Of a stretch of DNA of 28,376 nucleotides, positions 8,469 through 18,386 are shown piece after piece. Source of the DNA: Chara braunii (lineage: Eukaryota > Streptophyta > Charophyceae > Charales > Characeae); NCBI GenBank assembly GCA_003427395.1, contig BFEA01000111.1, positions 230,491 to 258,866 of the forward strand, given 5' to 3'. Within the stretch, counting starts at the first letter, position 1. Each line of letters starts with the position of its first letter. A program made the translations under genes and the position numbers. Below the pieces are notes generated by a model, which was not told where the DNA came from, searched no databases, and worked only from the letters and a program-made list of their open reading frames with translations.

Positions 8469-8809
8469 CTAGGCTACCAGCCAGGCCGCCCGGGTCACCC
8501 TATTTTCCCGGGCGGCCCGGCCGTGCAAGGACTATGGAAGGTCCCAGCCAAAAAAAAAAAAAAAAAAAAAAACAATTTTAAAAAATCCGAAAAAAAAACT
8601 ATGTTATGAAGAAAAATAAACTGAACAACATTTGCCTCAGCATCACATCGAAATTCTTTACCTAATTTTAAAAAATATATACTCTTTGTATCTTGTTCGC
8701 AGTTTTTCTCAGAATAATTATATTTTTGAATGTCATTCTCTAAGATATATTTTTATATTTCTTTTTGGCCCGGCCAGGCAAGTGGACCCGGGCCACTCTG
8801 GTAGCCTAG
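8469..8809. mobile_element. MITE-like element with CTAGGCTACCAG ends, copy 1
   Basis: It starts CTAGGCTACCAG and ends with the reverse complement CTGGTAGCCTAG. The subterminal GC-rich blocks (GGCCGCCCGGG / GGCCCGGCC) are partly inverted too. The interior is A-rich and then AT-rich with ATCCGAAAAAAAACTATGTT. An extra palindrome (about 8484-8517) is formed by GCCGCCCGGG and CCCGGGCGGC. No open frame of note. A second copy begins one base after its end. Confidence 0.75.
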
Positions 8810-8810
8810 A

Positions 8811-9070
8811 CTAGGCTACCAGCCGGGCCGCCCGGGTCCCGGGTGGCCAGCCCGTGCAAGGATCACGGAACGTCCCAGCAGGAAAAAAAAACAAAAAAAA
8901 CGAAATCCAAAAAATCCGAAAAAAACTATGTTATGCAGAAAAATAAATCGAACAACTTTTGCCTCTGGGTCACATAATCAAATATAAAAATATTTTATTT
9001 TTATTTTTTATTTATTTTTATTATTTTGGCCCGGTCGGGCAAGTGACCCCGAGCCACTCTGGTAGCCTAG
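8811..9070. mobile_element. MITE-like element with CTAGGCTACCAG ends, copy 2
   Basis: Same 12 bp inverted ends and the same order of internal blocks as 8469-8809: GTGCAAGGATCACGGAACGT-type segment, A-run, ATCCGAAAAAAACTATGTTA, and GCAAGTGACCCCGAGCCACT. It is about 80 bp shorter in the AT-rich middle. Head-to-tail adjacency with a one-base spacer is unusual for independent insertions. Confidence 0.75.
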
Positions 9071-9125
9071 TAAATAAATAAATAAACAGAATGGTAGGAG
9101 CCAGAACCATGAGGTTCTGTTACTA

Positions 9126-9164
<39 letters not shown>

Positions 9165-9180
9165 ACAAATAAAAAATAAA
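9071..9180 (+). repeat. (TAAA)n microsatellite
   Basis: TAAA repeats at 9071-9087 and 9127-9165 surround a 40 bp block that itself contains an imperfect inverted AGAAC/GTTCT pair. Confidence 0.9.
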
Positions 9181-9265
9181 AAATCCCACAACTGAGGCGA
9201 AACCACAATGCAATGCAGCACCAGAAACTGAAAATAGCTTAAGAATCAGTTTACTGAGTTTAGAT

Positions 9266-9342
9266 ACGCATATCTTACTTGTCAAGCGCCGGATGGAACG
9301 TCAAACCACACACATCTGGCGCTTGACAAGTCAGATATGCGT
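9266..9342. repeat. 77 bp hairpin with 30 bp arms
   Basis: The arms 9266-9295 and 9313-9342 pair with two mismatches around a 17-base loop. Key block: CTTGTCAAGCGCC on the left, GGCGCTTGACAAG on the right. The size fits a small foldback element or a miRNA-like precursor; no promoter evidence separates the two. Confidence 0.8.
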
Positions 9343-9680
9343 CAGTTTACATATGTAGAGAAGCGAGGAGGGAGACATGCATATGGACGAAAGCGTCGAA
9401 GGGTCCCTCCTTGCCCAGCAAACTCATGGGGAGGAATCCACATATTTAACGGGGTGGGTAAAGGGGGTGGGAGAGAGAATGGGGGGTCGGAGGAGGAGAT
9501 CAAGTGTGCGAGAAGCCAGAAGAAGAGAGTGACAAGTCGAGCGTAATTGCCGAAATAATAATAATACTATAACAGTCTCTAAGCAGTGCGGCTGTCGTCA
9601 CAAGATTGGGCAGATACAATGTCGAGTCTGGACTCGGGAGCAAGCCTCCCTGAAGTCGTTGCTGAATCTGCTCTCTCCCC
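9343..9680. other. No recognisable feature
   Basis: Purine-rich plus strand (GGAGGGAGA, GAAGAAGAG). No frame with recognisable content. It leads into a (CT)n tract. Confidence 0.5.
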
Positions 9681-9684
9681 CTCT

Positions 9685-9685
9685 C

Positions 9686-9720
<35 letters not shown>
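9685..9720 (+). repeat. (CT)n microsatellite
   Basis: An almost pure CT dinucleotide run. The Ser/Leu and Arg/Glu frames across it are by-products. Confidence 0.95.
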
Positions 9721-9722
<2 letters not shown>

Positions 9723-10027
9723 TAGGACAGCAGGTGGATATGGAGGGGAGGAGTGGAAGAACAAGAAGAGAAGAAGGAGAAATCTCTCTCTTCTGTGTCT
9801 CTCTCTGGGAGATGCTGTCCGATATTGTTATCTTGCACTGCTGCAGATTCCAGAGTGAAGGCCGGTCAGCCGCTGGTATCAAGGGAAAAAAAGACAAGAA
9901 AAAAAAGCTGGTATTAGTCCCCAAGCTATTGCGCCCAGATGCGTTCCCTGCTGCTGCCCATCATGCCGCTGAAGGTCTCCCTCTCTTGCCAGTGCACCTC
10001 CTAGCTCTCCGACAATCAATCCTACCT

Positions 10028-10157
10028 CCAAGCTATGGCGCCCAGGCGAGTCCCCAAGCTATGGCGCCCAGGTGAGTCCCCAAGCTATGGCGCCCTGGTG
10101 AGTCCCCAAGCTATGATGCCCAGGTGAGTCCCCAAGCTATGACGCCCCGGTGAGTAC
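10028..10157 (+). repeat. Five 26 bp tandem repeats carrying splice-donor-like motifs
   Basis: Units start at 10028, 10054, 10080, 10106 and 10132, each close to CCAAGCTATGGCGCCCAGGT plus GAGTCC. Four of the five contain GGTGAGT, and two of those read CAGGTGAGT, the plant 5' splice-site consensus. A diverged unit lies at about 9920, and CCCTGCTGCTGC follows both it and the array. Not a CRISPR array: there are no spacers. Confidence 0.9.
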
Positions 10158-10394
10158 CCTGCTGCTGCAACTAATCCTCACAGCACTGCTCTCCGGCAGC
10201 CTGTCGCCAAAGTGCAGCTGTAACATTGTGTGTGCTAGTCTGTCTCGGGCCCAGCGGTACAGAGGGTCAGATCGGATCCGACCCAATGGTCCTGGAGGAT
10301 GGCCGTACTCCTGCTCCAATAGACCAGGCTGAGGAAATAGAGAGCCGGCATGGGTCCCACCGCAACGATGACATCGATTGGCAACAACAATGAC

Positions 10395-10406
10395 GGCCAC
10401 AACGAG

Positions 10407-10438
<32 letters not shown>

Positions 10439-10533
10439 TGACGACGACGACCATGACGACGATGACGACGGCGACAACGACAAAGAAGAAGAAGAAGAAG
10501 AAGAAGAAGAAGAAGAAGAAGAAGAAGAAGAAG
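10395..10533 (+). repeat. (GAY)n and (GAA)n trinucleotide tracts
   Basis: GACGAT/GAC repeats (about 10400-10478) run into a GAA/AAG repeat (10484-10533). One plus-strand frame reads as poly-Asp then poly-Glu, but other frames are open as well. Treated as microsatellite, not an acidic protein. Confidence 0.85.
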
Positions 10534-10848
10534 CCCTCGATGACTGAGGTTGAGCAGGAACAGCGGGAGTTCACGTAAGGAGAGAAGACAGGGCAAGCGG
10601 CAACAAAGAGTGGAACAAAAAGAAAGGGCCTTTTTTTTTTTCCTTCTGTCGGTGATGTTTCTTGCTAGATGTCTGTTGACTGAGTGATGGCCACCAAGGG
10701 TTCCTCTGGTTGGCAGGCTGACAACAAACTGGCTAAGCCTCTGCCAGTTTTGTGATGCAACCCGGGAGCTAGAATTATCCTGGGTCTTTCAAATTTCAGT
10801 TAATATAATAAGAAATTTAAAGAATACGTCAATAGACTCAATACTGGT

Positions 10849-11108
10849 CACGATGCCCTGACAATGAATGACAGAAATGCTTTGGCATATTCATTACCCT
10901 GCTCCATGTCCTTTTCCGTCCCCCTCCCCACCCCACACGATGCCCTGACAATGAATGACAGAAATGCTTTGGCGCATTCATTACCCCGCTCCATGTCCTT
11001 TTCCGTCCCCCCCCCCACCCCACACGATGCCCTGACAATGAATGACAGAAATGCTTTGGCGCATTCATTACCCCGCTCCATGTCCTTTTCCGTCCCCCCT
11101 CCCACCCC
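10849..11108 (+). repeat. Tandem array of 87 bp units, cut by the gap
   Basis: Units at 10849-10935, 10936-11022 and 11023-11108 are over 90% identical by eye. Key block: CACGATGCCCTGACAATGAA. Because 87 is divisible by three, stop-free frames run through on both strands and give 29-residue repeats. This is a minisatellite and probably continues into the N gap. GACAATGA, GCTTTGGCGCATTC and CTCC(A/G)TGTCC blocks recur in the diverged 231 bp repeats at 13395-13770. Confidence 0.9.
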
Positions 11109-11628
11109 NNNNNNNNNNNNNNNNNNNNNNNNNNNNNNNNNNNNNNNNNNNNNNNNNNNNNNNNNNNNNNNNNNNNNNNNNNNNNNNNNNNNNNNNNNNN
11201 NNNNNNNNNNNNNNNNNNNNNNNNNNNNNNNNNNNNNNNNNNNNNNNNNNNNNNNNNNNNNNNNNNNNNNNNNNNNNNNNNNNNNNNNNNNNNNNNNNNN
11301 NNNNNNNNNNNNNNNNNNNNNNNNNNNNNNNNNNNNNNNNNNNNNNNNNNNNNNNNNNNNNNNNNNNNNNNNNNNNNNNNNNNNNNNNNNNNNNNNNNNN
11401 NNNNNNNNNNNNNNNNNNNNNNNNNNNNNNNNNNNNNNNNNNNNNNNNNNNNNNNNNNNNNNNNNNNNNNNNNNNNNNNNNNNNNNNNNNNNNNNNNNNN
11501 NNNNNNNNNNNNNNNNNNNNNNNNNNNNNNNNNNNNNNNNNNNNNNNNNNNNNNNNNNNNNNNNNNNNNNNNNNNNNNNNNNNNNNNNNNNNNNNNNNNN
11601 NNNNNNNNNNNNNNNNNNNNNNNNNNNN
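11109..11628. other. Assembly gap (520 N)
   Basis: Unknown sequence. The left edge lies inside the 87 bp array. The right edge (GATCCTCCACATG) does not clearly continue it. True length and content cannot be judged. Confidence 1.
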
Positions 11629-11676
11629 GATCCTCCACATGAAAAGGACTATCGACAGCAACTTCCGCATGCCTGA

Positions 11677-11720
11677 TTTGGTCTAAATTTGGTCCAAATT
11701 TGGTCCAAATTTGGTCCAAA
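11677..11720 (+). repeat. 12 bp palindromic tandem repeat
   Basis: About 3.5 units of TTTGGTCCAAAT. Each unit is nearly its own reverse complement. From 11721 to 12469 nothing else is recognisable; the DNA is AT-rich with an A-tract near 11935. Confidence 0.85.
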
Positions 11721-12469
11721 ACATTCTAAAGTTCCAAATGAAATTTTGAACTTCCAGCATCTAGGGCGACTCAAGATGTTTGCTGAACATCGTTCATTTC
11801 CCATATTGTAAGCTTGATGCAAACGCTCGACAGAGTCGAAACAGGTTAAGCGACGAGCTGAAGAACGGTTATCGAGGCCGCGGGTTAGGCATTCAAAGGC
11901 AGAGATGTCAGCTTGCACAGCCCTCTGCTATTTAAAAAAAAAACAAAAAAAAAACAGGGAGTTGTTGGAATCGAACAGATGGGAGGGATCATAGATGCAG
12001 TGTGCAGTAATGGGCTGGGTATTGTTATCCTTCGCGTTAGCTTCTTCAGAAGAAAGCTCAAGCGAACGATGCTTCAGCCATCATTAACACAAGAAGACGA
12101 AAGAAAATTTCAAAACTAAGCTCAGGCTCCGTTGAGAGCGTACGAGTGAATTGTTCCTTTTCTTCCGTTATACTAGTATATACAAAATTACACATTCATC
12201 TTCTGGCATGACACGCTTTTCCTTCTTTTATTAAAAATTGTGTAAATTTTGAATGTTAAAGAGTTTAAAAACTTCAAACTTCAAAGCTATAGAAGTACAA
12301 TCCAAGACCGTGCGAAAAACAACAAAGTGACGCAGCCCGACGAGACGACGCACTGGCAACCCAACATTGCGTAATAGTTGTTTGGTCAGGATGGATAAAC
12401 ATAGAGAGGGGGGGGGGCGAAAGAGTCGTTGCGGCATTTTTCAGAGCATCGGCAATGAATTCCCAAGCA

Positions 12470-12960
12470 TGCAGGCTTCTATGCTTTACGCAATCGGAAG
12501 CGAACCACCGACGGCACGCAAAGGGACTACTAGACGCCGGCAGACAATCACATAGCTAGCCTCCAAAGCTCTCACCTGATTGCATCCTTGTGATGTCTGT
12601 CGGCCTCGCTTGAAAAGAATTATGGTATGATGCAATGCCCTCCAAAGCCCGTACGGTTCGATGCTTTAAGCCATCCAAAGTGAACCACATACGACACACA
12701 AAGGAACCACTACATGCTGGCCGGCGATTGCACGGCTGGCCTCCAAAGCTCACCTGATTGCACCCTTGTGATGACTGTCGATTTGCTTGCAATGCGCCCC
12801 CCAAAGCCTGAGGGCTTCTCTGCTTTAAGCAATCCAAAGCGAACCACCTACGACACACAAAGGGACTATTACACACTGGCAGACGATCGCATGGCTTGCC
12901 CCCGAAGATCACCTGATTGCGCCCTTGTGATGCCCGTCGATCCCCTGGCAATGCCCCACC
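12470..12960 (+). repeat. Degenerate satellite, three units of about 160-180 bp
   Basis: GCTTTA(A/C)GC(A/C)ATC anchors lie at 12483, 12663 and 12822. Each is followed by GAACCAC, ACGACACACAAAGG, CCTCCAAAGCTC or similar, and CACCTGATTGCACCCTTGTG. Units differ by substitutions and indels. Reading frames through them are shifted or interrupted between units. A weaker continuation runs to about 13330. Confidence 0.75.
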
Positions 12961-13394
12961 ACACCTTGTCATCACCCCGGATTGCGAATTTGGGGCTCCT
13001 CTTGTCCCAACCTATACATTATATATGCTCACGTAGCCGGTGCCCAAAGGTACAAAACGTTGATTTCGTTGTGATGCCTGCGCTTGCCTCACTATCATCT
13101 TCCTGCTACGAGAGATACTAAGTACCAAACTCTGCAGGCTTCTCTCTCTGCTCAGAGTAATCCCGATCAAATGACCCATGGCGCGCAAGAGGGATGGCGA
13201 GCTATCGGAAGCCACCTGACGAGCCTGGTGACTCTCAAGCCATTGATTCCGCGGTGATGCCCGCCGACTCCGCTGCAATGCCACAAGGTACCAGCCGTCA
13301 ATTTCCTCATGATGCCTACAATGCCAGCCTATCAGATGTCCGCGACGAGGAGACACACAGAATACTACCAAACTCTTGACGCCTTGCTGCTCCC

Positions 13395-13770
13395 AGCAGT
13401 CGCGCTCTGTGCCCTTGCGGCTGGAAAACATAATTTTAGATCCTCACAATGACAGCATTGATTTGGCGCATCCGCGTCCACGCTCGGTGTCCTTTCAGTT
13501 ACAATGCCGGACGGTAACAGCCATTAAAAAAAAAAAAAATTCCTCAGGGTTCTGCTCCGCGCAGTCGCGCTCCATGCCCTTTCAGCTGATAACAGCCGTT
13601 GATTTCCTCAGGGTGCTGCTCCGAGGAGTCACGCCCTGTGACCCCTTTCAGCCGATTAACATACTTTTAGATCCTCACAATGACAGCATCGCTTTGGCAC
13701 ATTCAAGTACACGCTCCTCCGTGTCCCTTTCACAGTTGCAATGCCGGAAGGTAACAGCCGTTGATGTCCT
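13395..13770 (+). repeat. Degenerate repeat with 231 bp period
   Basis: TTTTAGATCCTCACAATGAC occurs at about 13434 and 13665, each followed by a TTTGGC(G/A)CAT block and a CCGGA(C/A)GGTAACAGCC block. A 13-base A-run interrupts the first unit. Some blocks resemble the 87 bp array at 10849-11108, so the two arrays may share an ancestor. Confidence 0.7.
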
Positions 13771-14039
13771 CACGGTGGCCTACAATGTCAATCTGTGAGC
13801 TGTCTGCTTGGAGGCGAGGCGCGGAATATTACCAACCCCCCATCTACACATCTTGCCCGCTCCAAGGGGTCCCAATCGTACCACTTTTGACTTTTGACAC
13901 ACACAGAGGGACGAGCGATAGTCACAATACACTCCGAGAGAATTGCCTGACTACGGTAGCCATTGATTAATTCTTCCAAGCTCAAGCTCTTAATCCCACT
14001 TTATTGCGGCTGTCGACGTGCTCCAAATGCCAGTCGGCA

Positions 14040-14175
14040 CAAGCTGTTGATTTCCCCGCTTGTGATGCCGGGAACGCCCCACTTTCGTTCAGCCTTTAGG
14101 AGAGACGCAAGCTGTTGATTTCCCCCCTCATGATGCCGGGAACGCCCCACTTTCGTTCAGCCTTTACAAGAGACG
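14040..14175 (+). repeat. Tandem duplication of a 68 bp unit
   Basis: Two units (14040-14107 and 14108-14175) begin CAAGCTGTTGATTTCCCC and contain TGATGCCGGGAACGCCCCAC. The motif is related to the GTTGATTTCCTC..GATGCC blocks upstream. Confidence 0.85.
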
Positions 14176-14418
14176 CATAAGCGCAGCAGTTAGACTACCA
14201 TCTACGATCTCAACCCTGACTCCCCCAGCCAATATTATACTGGCAGAGTCGGCGCACCGCCTGGCACAATAATGCGGTGACGGACAGAGCATCGCAAGAC
14301 GCACGTCGAAGTCTGTCCGCGTCAGCGCACCAGCTGGCGTCATCAGCCCGTCAGATGTGAGAACGCCAGAGATCTTCCAAGTCCCAAGCGCCAGTTGAGG
14401 AGAGTTTGACAATGGAGC

Positions 14419-14694
14419 GTGCCTGTGGGACTGTAATCCACAGGCAGGGACACAGATGAAATACGGAGGGTGCCTGTGGGACTGTAATCCAATATGGCAC
14501 AGTGATCTCTTTTCATAACAAGTCCCAATAACCATACAACTGTATTACTGTTCCATAATGTTTTACATCCGAGATTCCGCGATGACCAAACGTAAACCGC
14601 GTCAGATTGATCAGCCAGTGACGGGGAACCCATAACCTATAACACTACCAATTTACCACGGGGAACCCATAACCTATAACACTACCAATTTACC
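14419..14694 (+). repeat. Two short duplications (22 bp and 37 bp)
   Basis: GTGCCTGTGGGACTGTAATC occurs at 14419 and 14470. A 37 bp unit, ACGGGGAACCCATAACCTAT and onward, is tandemly doubled at 14621-14657 and 14658-14694, and a GTGACGGGGAACC block recurs near 14730. Confidence 0.85.
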
Positions 14695-14779
14695 ACAGTA
14701 AAAAGAGTGTCAGATTGGTGGTTAGTCAGTGACGGGGAACCTTTAACATAACCACAGTCGATAATCCTTGCCGATCTCA

Positions 14780-15290
14780 GAAGTGGATTCCACAAAAAAA
14801 AAAAGCAATCCACCGGAGAAATAACATGTCAGAGTGGGGGGGAGACGGGGGGCCAGCTTGAGAACTGTAGCCTGCCAGAGCCATCCATCACAGTGCTCTG
14901 CAAGCAGTTGCGGTATGATGCGCCACGGTCATGAACTTCCGCAAACTTGGTCGGCGGACACATGTCGCCCATTTAGCGGGGATAGAGAGCGGTACGTCGC
15001 CCATCTCCACAGTGGCTCCCACAGACTGGGGGGCTTCTCGAGAACTGCAGCCTACCAGAGCTATGCATCACCGTGATGCTGGCCTACAAGCAGTTGCGGT
15101 ATTATGCCCCATCCTTTCCACAGTCATATGAAACGTGTTCTGACGTCAGGGCACATGCTGCCCATCTCATGGGGTAGAGAGCGGTACTCTCTCCCATCTC
15201 CAAAGTGGCTCCCAGGCAAGTCAATCCACTGCTGCAGGAATAACAGGTTAGAGGTGGCAGGGGGTGTTTGAGAGCTGCCGTCTCTTAAGG
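14780..15290 (+). repeat. Composite tandem repeat, about 180 and 410 bp periods
   Basis: GAGAACTG(T/C)AGCCT(G/A)CCAGAGC anchors lie at 14860 and 15040. A weaker one, GAGAGCTGCCGTC, lies near 15270. GCAGTTGCGGTAT(G/T)ATGC, TAGAGAGCGGTAC and CCATCTCCA(C/A)AGTGGCTCCCA recur between them. CAATCCAC blocks repeat at about 410 bp. It is satellite-like and non-coding. Confidence 0.75.
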
Positions 15291-15468
15291 CCAATGCAGC
15301 CAGCAGCTACTTTACCGATCTCCTAAAAAAAATAGCTTTCTTCCCATTCTCGCCCGACACAACCTTCTGCCAAGCTTCGACCCCTAATCTGACCACCCCC
15401 TCAGGTCGTGCAAGCCTCCATCTGTTGAAAGGGGTAGTCCCCTTAGGGTCCCACACATTATCGTATCG

Positions 15469-15542
15469 ACCGGGATTTGAACTGTTGGTCTGTTTATCAG
15501 CAGCAGTTAAAACCACCAGTACTTGGCCCAGCTATCATCCGC
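15469..15542 (-). pseudogene. tRNA-like remnant
   Basis: On the minus strand, GATAGCTGGGCCAAGTACTGG resembles a box A region and CAGTTCAAATCCCGG a T-arm/box B, at tRNA-like spacing. The acceptor ends do not pair. It overlaps the AACCACCAGTACTT motif that recurs at the ends of other repeats here. Confidence 0.35.
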
Positions 15543-15709
15543 AGAAAAAATAGAGTAGAAACGTTTCTAGCTAAATGAATTTGGGCGCTCCTGTAGAGAG
15601 GCCCGTACGTTTCCTAAAATTGTGGCTTGTTAACGGGCAGGCACGCCGTTAGGAAGTACTGGTGGTTTAAATATGTGGTCCCCCCCCCCCCAGGCCTCAG
15701 CCAGCCAAG

Positions 15710-16070
15710 AAGCCTTGCCAGCCCCTCAAACAGCAATAATACAGCCCTGCCTTTGACTTCAACACCCTCCTTCACAACTATCAGAGACCGCCCTACCGTC
15801 TTCACCCGAATTGAACGCCCGGTCATGATAGCCGTATCTGGGGCAGTTTTCTGTCTAGATGCAGAAAGAAAGACCGGGCGTTCTATTCGGGTGATAGCAC
15901 CACGTTCGTGCCTCCAAACCGGAAGGATGGCCTGATTCCACCACATACACAAATGGGCAATCAACCAACCATCCATCCAAAAGCTGATGTATCATTTGAA
16001 CGAGCAATCAACCACAAAGAGACTCATAATTCCTCACTCTCCGAACCATGACACTAACTCCTCCCATCTA
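15710..16070 (+). repeat. Paralogous repeat block, copy 1 (carries a palindromic element)
   Basis: It shares blocks with 16239-16560 in the same order: CTTCAACA(C/A)CCTCC, CCGGAAGGATGGCCTGA, GAACGAGCAATCAAC and ACACTAACTCC/ACACTGACTCC. The 15794-15895 palindrome sits between the first two blocks in this copy only. Confidence 0.65.
15794..15895. mobile_element. Palindromic element, subfamily A, right end damaged
   Basis: TACCGTCTTCACCCGAATTG at the left end and GACCGGGCGTTCTATTCGGG near the right. The final GAAGACGGTA is replaced by unrelated bases. The central GATAGCCGTATCTGG and CTAGATGCAG blocks match the 7010-7118 copy. Confidence 0.75.
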
Positions 16071-16082
16071 GGAGGGGGTTTC

Positions 16083-16209
16083 AAACTCGTGGTTCGGTTA
16101 TCAAGACTCGATATGGGTAACCCTCAGGTCTCAGGCGTGAAGGATTTCAGATCATTGATCTAGCAGGGCTCGAACTCGTGGTTCGGTTATCAAGACTCAA
16201 TCTGGGTAA
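16083..16209 (-). repeat. Direct repeat of a tRNA-like half
   Basis: AACTCGTGGTTCGGTTATCA occurs at 16084 and 16173. On the minus strand the second copy reads CCACGAGTTCGAGCCCTG, similar to a tRNA T-arm, after a TTGATAACCGAA anticodon-loop-like block. No full tRNA is present. Confidence 0.5.
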
Positions 16210-16238
16210 ACTAAAAAAAAAAAAAAAGATAGCGACCC

Positions 16239-16560
16239 CTCAACATCCTCAACCAACACTACATACAGCTCTGGCTCTGCCTTCAACAACCTCCTCTGCA
16301 ACTTTTGGTAATCGCCCGACTGCCGACTGACCCCAGTAGCGTGTCTATCCGTCCAAACAGGCAGAGGGCTGAAGGCCAGCGTGCATTCGTTTGCTGACCG
16401 GAAGGATGGCCTGAGTTAACCACAGGTGTATGGACAATCAGGCACCGAAAGACAAACTGGTCGATGAACGAGCAATCAACGATGCAGCGACGGTTGCCCT
16501 CTGGTGAGCTTTGGTGTGAGGTAGGTACGAACTACAACACTGACTCCACTTCCGTCGGGG
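16239..16560 (+). repeat. Paralogous repeat block, copy 2 (no palindrome)
   Basis: Counterpart of 15710-16070. The place where the first copy holds the palindromic element has about 75 bp of unrelated sequence here, so it is not a clean empty site. Confidence 0.6.
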
Positions 16561-17509
16561 GAAACTTGGTGTTAGCTACGTACCCCTCCTGCTCCTCCCA
16601 AAAAGCACCTCCACAGCTCGTTGTGCAGCCACCAACCAGCTCCTTGATAGCGAGCAGCTTGTTGACTATAAAGCATCACCACCCAGGCACTCGATGCATG
16701 GGCAGGTAGCCACTTGTCCCCACCTCACCTTTGATGCAGTCTCTCCCTCAGTATCTGACCATACCCTAGCCTCGGGCGTGCCCAAAACTGGACTATATAT
16801 AGCGACAAGAGCTCATCAGATGGTCTCCGAGCAGAGAGGATAACGACTACTAGGTGCTAAATATAGAAATTGGGCAAGCGTTCCACAGCCAAAGGGGACA
16901 AAAAACAGTCTGCAAAAAACTCCTGCTGCGCGAGCTGCACTGGCAATTTGTCTCTCTACAAACAACACCATCAGCTGGCTCCGCCGACAAAGCCATGCAG
17001 ACACATACAAGGTACACAAGGTGGACACAGGACCTGGTACGTCCCTACCTGGCCCTTGAGTCTATGCTGCTTGCTTGTTTTTCGCCAAAGTTACCTACCG
17101 GCAAAACACCTCATTCGACATCGGTCTCGAGTCTTTCTCCGATTGCTTTTCAGTCTTGACCAGATTCACGTCACCTAAGGGCAAAACACCTCATTTCAAT
17201 TGGCAGAGAGGAATTGCTAGGGCTCAGGTTGGCTAACAATACTGTACGGTTAGAATCCGTTAGATACTCTGCATTGACAGCACAGCTCATACCCACCCAA
17301 AATGATGCTACTAGCCTCACAGTACACATCGGGGCTAATCGTGCCCCTTGGCGTCGTCCTTTCAAGCGTAAGAAATGCTTAACTGTAAAACGGTAAAAGT
17401 AAACACGCTCACGGTGAGCTCGGTGAATACAGTAGCAGCCCCCGCATCAATCAACCGTCCCACATCACTGCAGCCTAGCATAGCTTATCCCACCGGGAGA
17501 CATGGGACA
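16561..17509. other. No recognisable feature
   Basis: Mixed-composition DNA with scattered frames of 60-100 codons in several overlapping frames. None shows a domain, codon pattern or splice context I trust. GGCAAAACACCTCAT occurs twice (about 17100 and 17180). Confidence 0.5.
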
Positions 17510-17777
17510 AAATCCGGTCCCGCCGAGACACATGGGACAATCCAGTCCCACCGAGAGACATGCCAATACCAATTAATACACATCAGGGCTGAATGAATGG
17601 CTGCTAGGTCGGCGAACAGGATTTCCCCATGTTTCCCCTTCCCCCATCCGGTCCCGCAGAGAGACATGGGACAATCCAGTCCCACCGAGAGACATGTCAA
17701 TAACAATTAATACACATCAGGGCTGAATGAATGGCTGCTAGGTCGGCGAACAGGATTTCCCCATGTTTCCCCTCCTC
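17510..17777 (+). repeat. Tandem duplication of a 134 bp unit
   Basis: Two nearly identical units (17510-17643 and 17644-17777) contain CATGGGACAATCCAGTCCCA and CATCAGGGCTGAATGAATGG. The first is preceded by a partial GACATGGGACAAAATCCGGT copy. No gene. Confidence 0.9.
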
Positions 17778-18186
17778 CCCCCCCCCCCCTTTAATGCGCA
17801 GCTCCGGATTGGCAATTGATCGCACGCTCATCCTTTCGATTGTGAATGTGACCAGGTGACCATGGCCTGCATGGAGCCGCCCACTTCGAATCAACTAACT
17901 CGCACACTTGGCGGGAAATTAAACAGATTCATCGGGGTGCAAAGGCCAAAGTGAAAGGGATAAAATCATAAAAGACTCAAAAAAAAAAAAGAGGCAGAAA
18001 TTTATTAAATTTTGGAACCGGTTATCATTGTACGCAGACAGCGGCAGACTCAGTAATCTTAACAAACCTATAAACATTTTTTGAACCTATGTGGTGCAGC
18101 TCTACGTAGTACGGAGGACAACAAAGGCGACTAGTTTCGTGAATGGTAGCTTCACAGCTTGCAACTTTGCGCTTCTGCCCTGTTAA

Positions 18187-18280
18187 AATTCTACCAGAAT
18201 ATCCGAATTCGTACGAGTGCATCGCTAATTCTACCAGAATATTTGCCCTTCCGTCCGTCCGTCCGTCCGTCCGTCCGAGT
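18187..18280 (+). repeat. Short duplication and (CCGT)n tract
   Basis: AATTCTACCAGAATAT occurs at about 18187 and 18227, followed by seven CCGT units (about 18250-18278). The site lies about 100-200 bp beyond the stop codon of the minus-strand gene, so it may be in its 3' UTR. Confidence 0.8.
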
Positions 18281-18386
18281 GACGCACTACGTGGAGAGCT
18301 TTCGTCCCCGAGGACCTGCTCGAAGTATGCTTCCACAACAGCGTTACACAAAACTCCAACCAAAAAATGGTTTATCGCGGCCATCC

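Noticed and set aside
10028-10157. CRISPR array
   Set aside because: Units are contiguous with no unique spacers and no cas genes, in a eukaryotic context.
10350-10547. Acidic poly-Asp/poly-Glu protein
   Set aside because: Product of GAY and GAA microsatellites; other frames across the tract are equally open.
10838-11719. Long open frames (200-293 codons) on both strands
   Set aside because: Most of their length is N. The rest is the 87 bp tandem repeat, whose length is a multiple of three.
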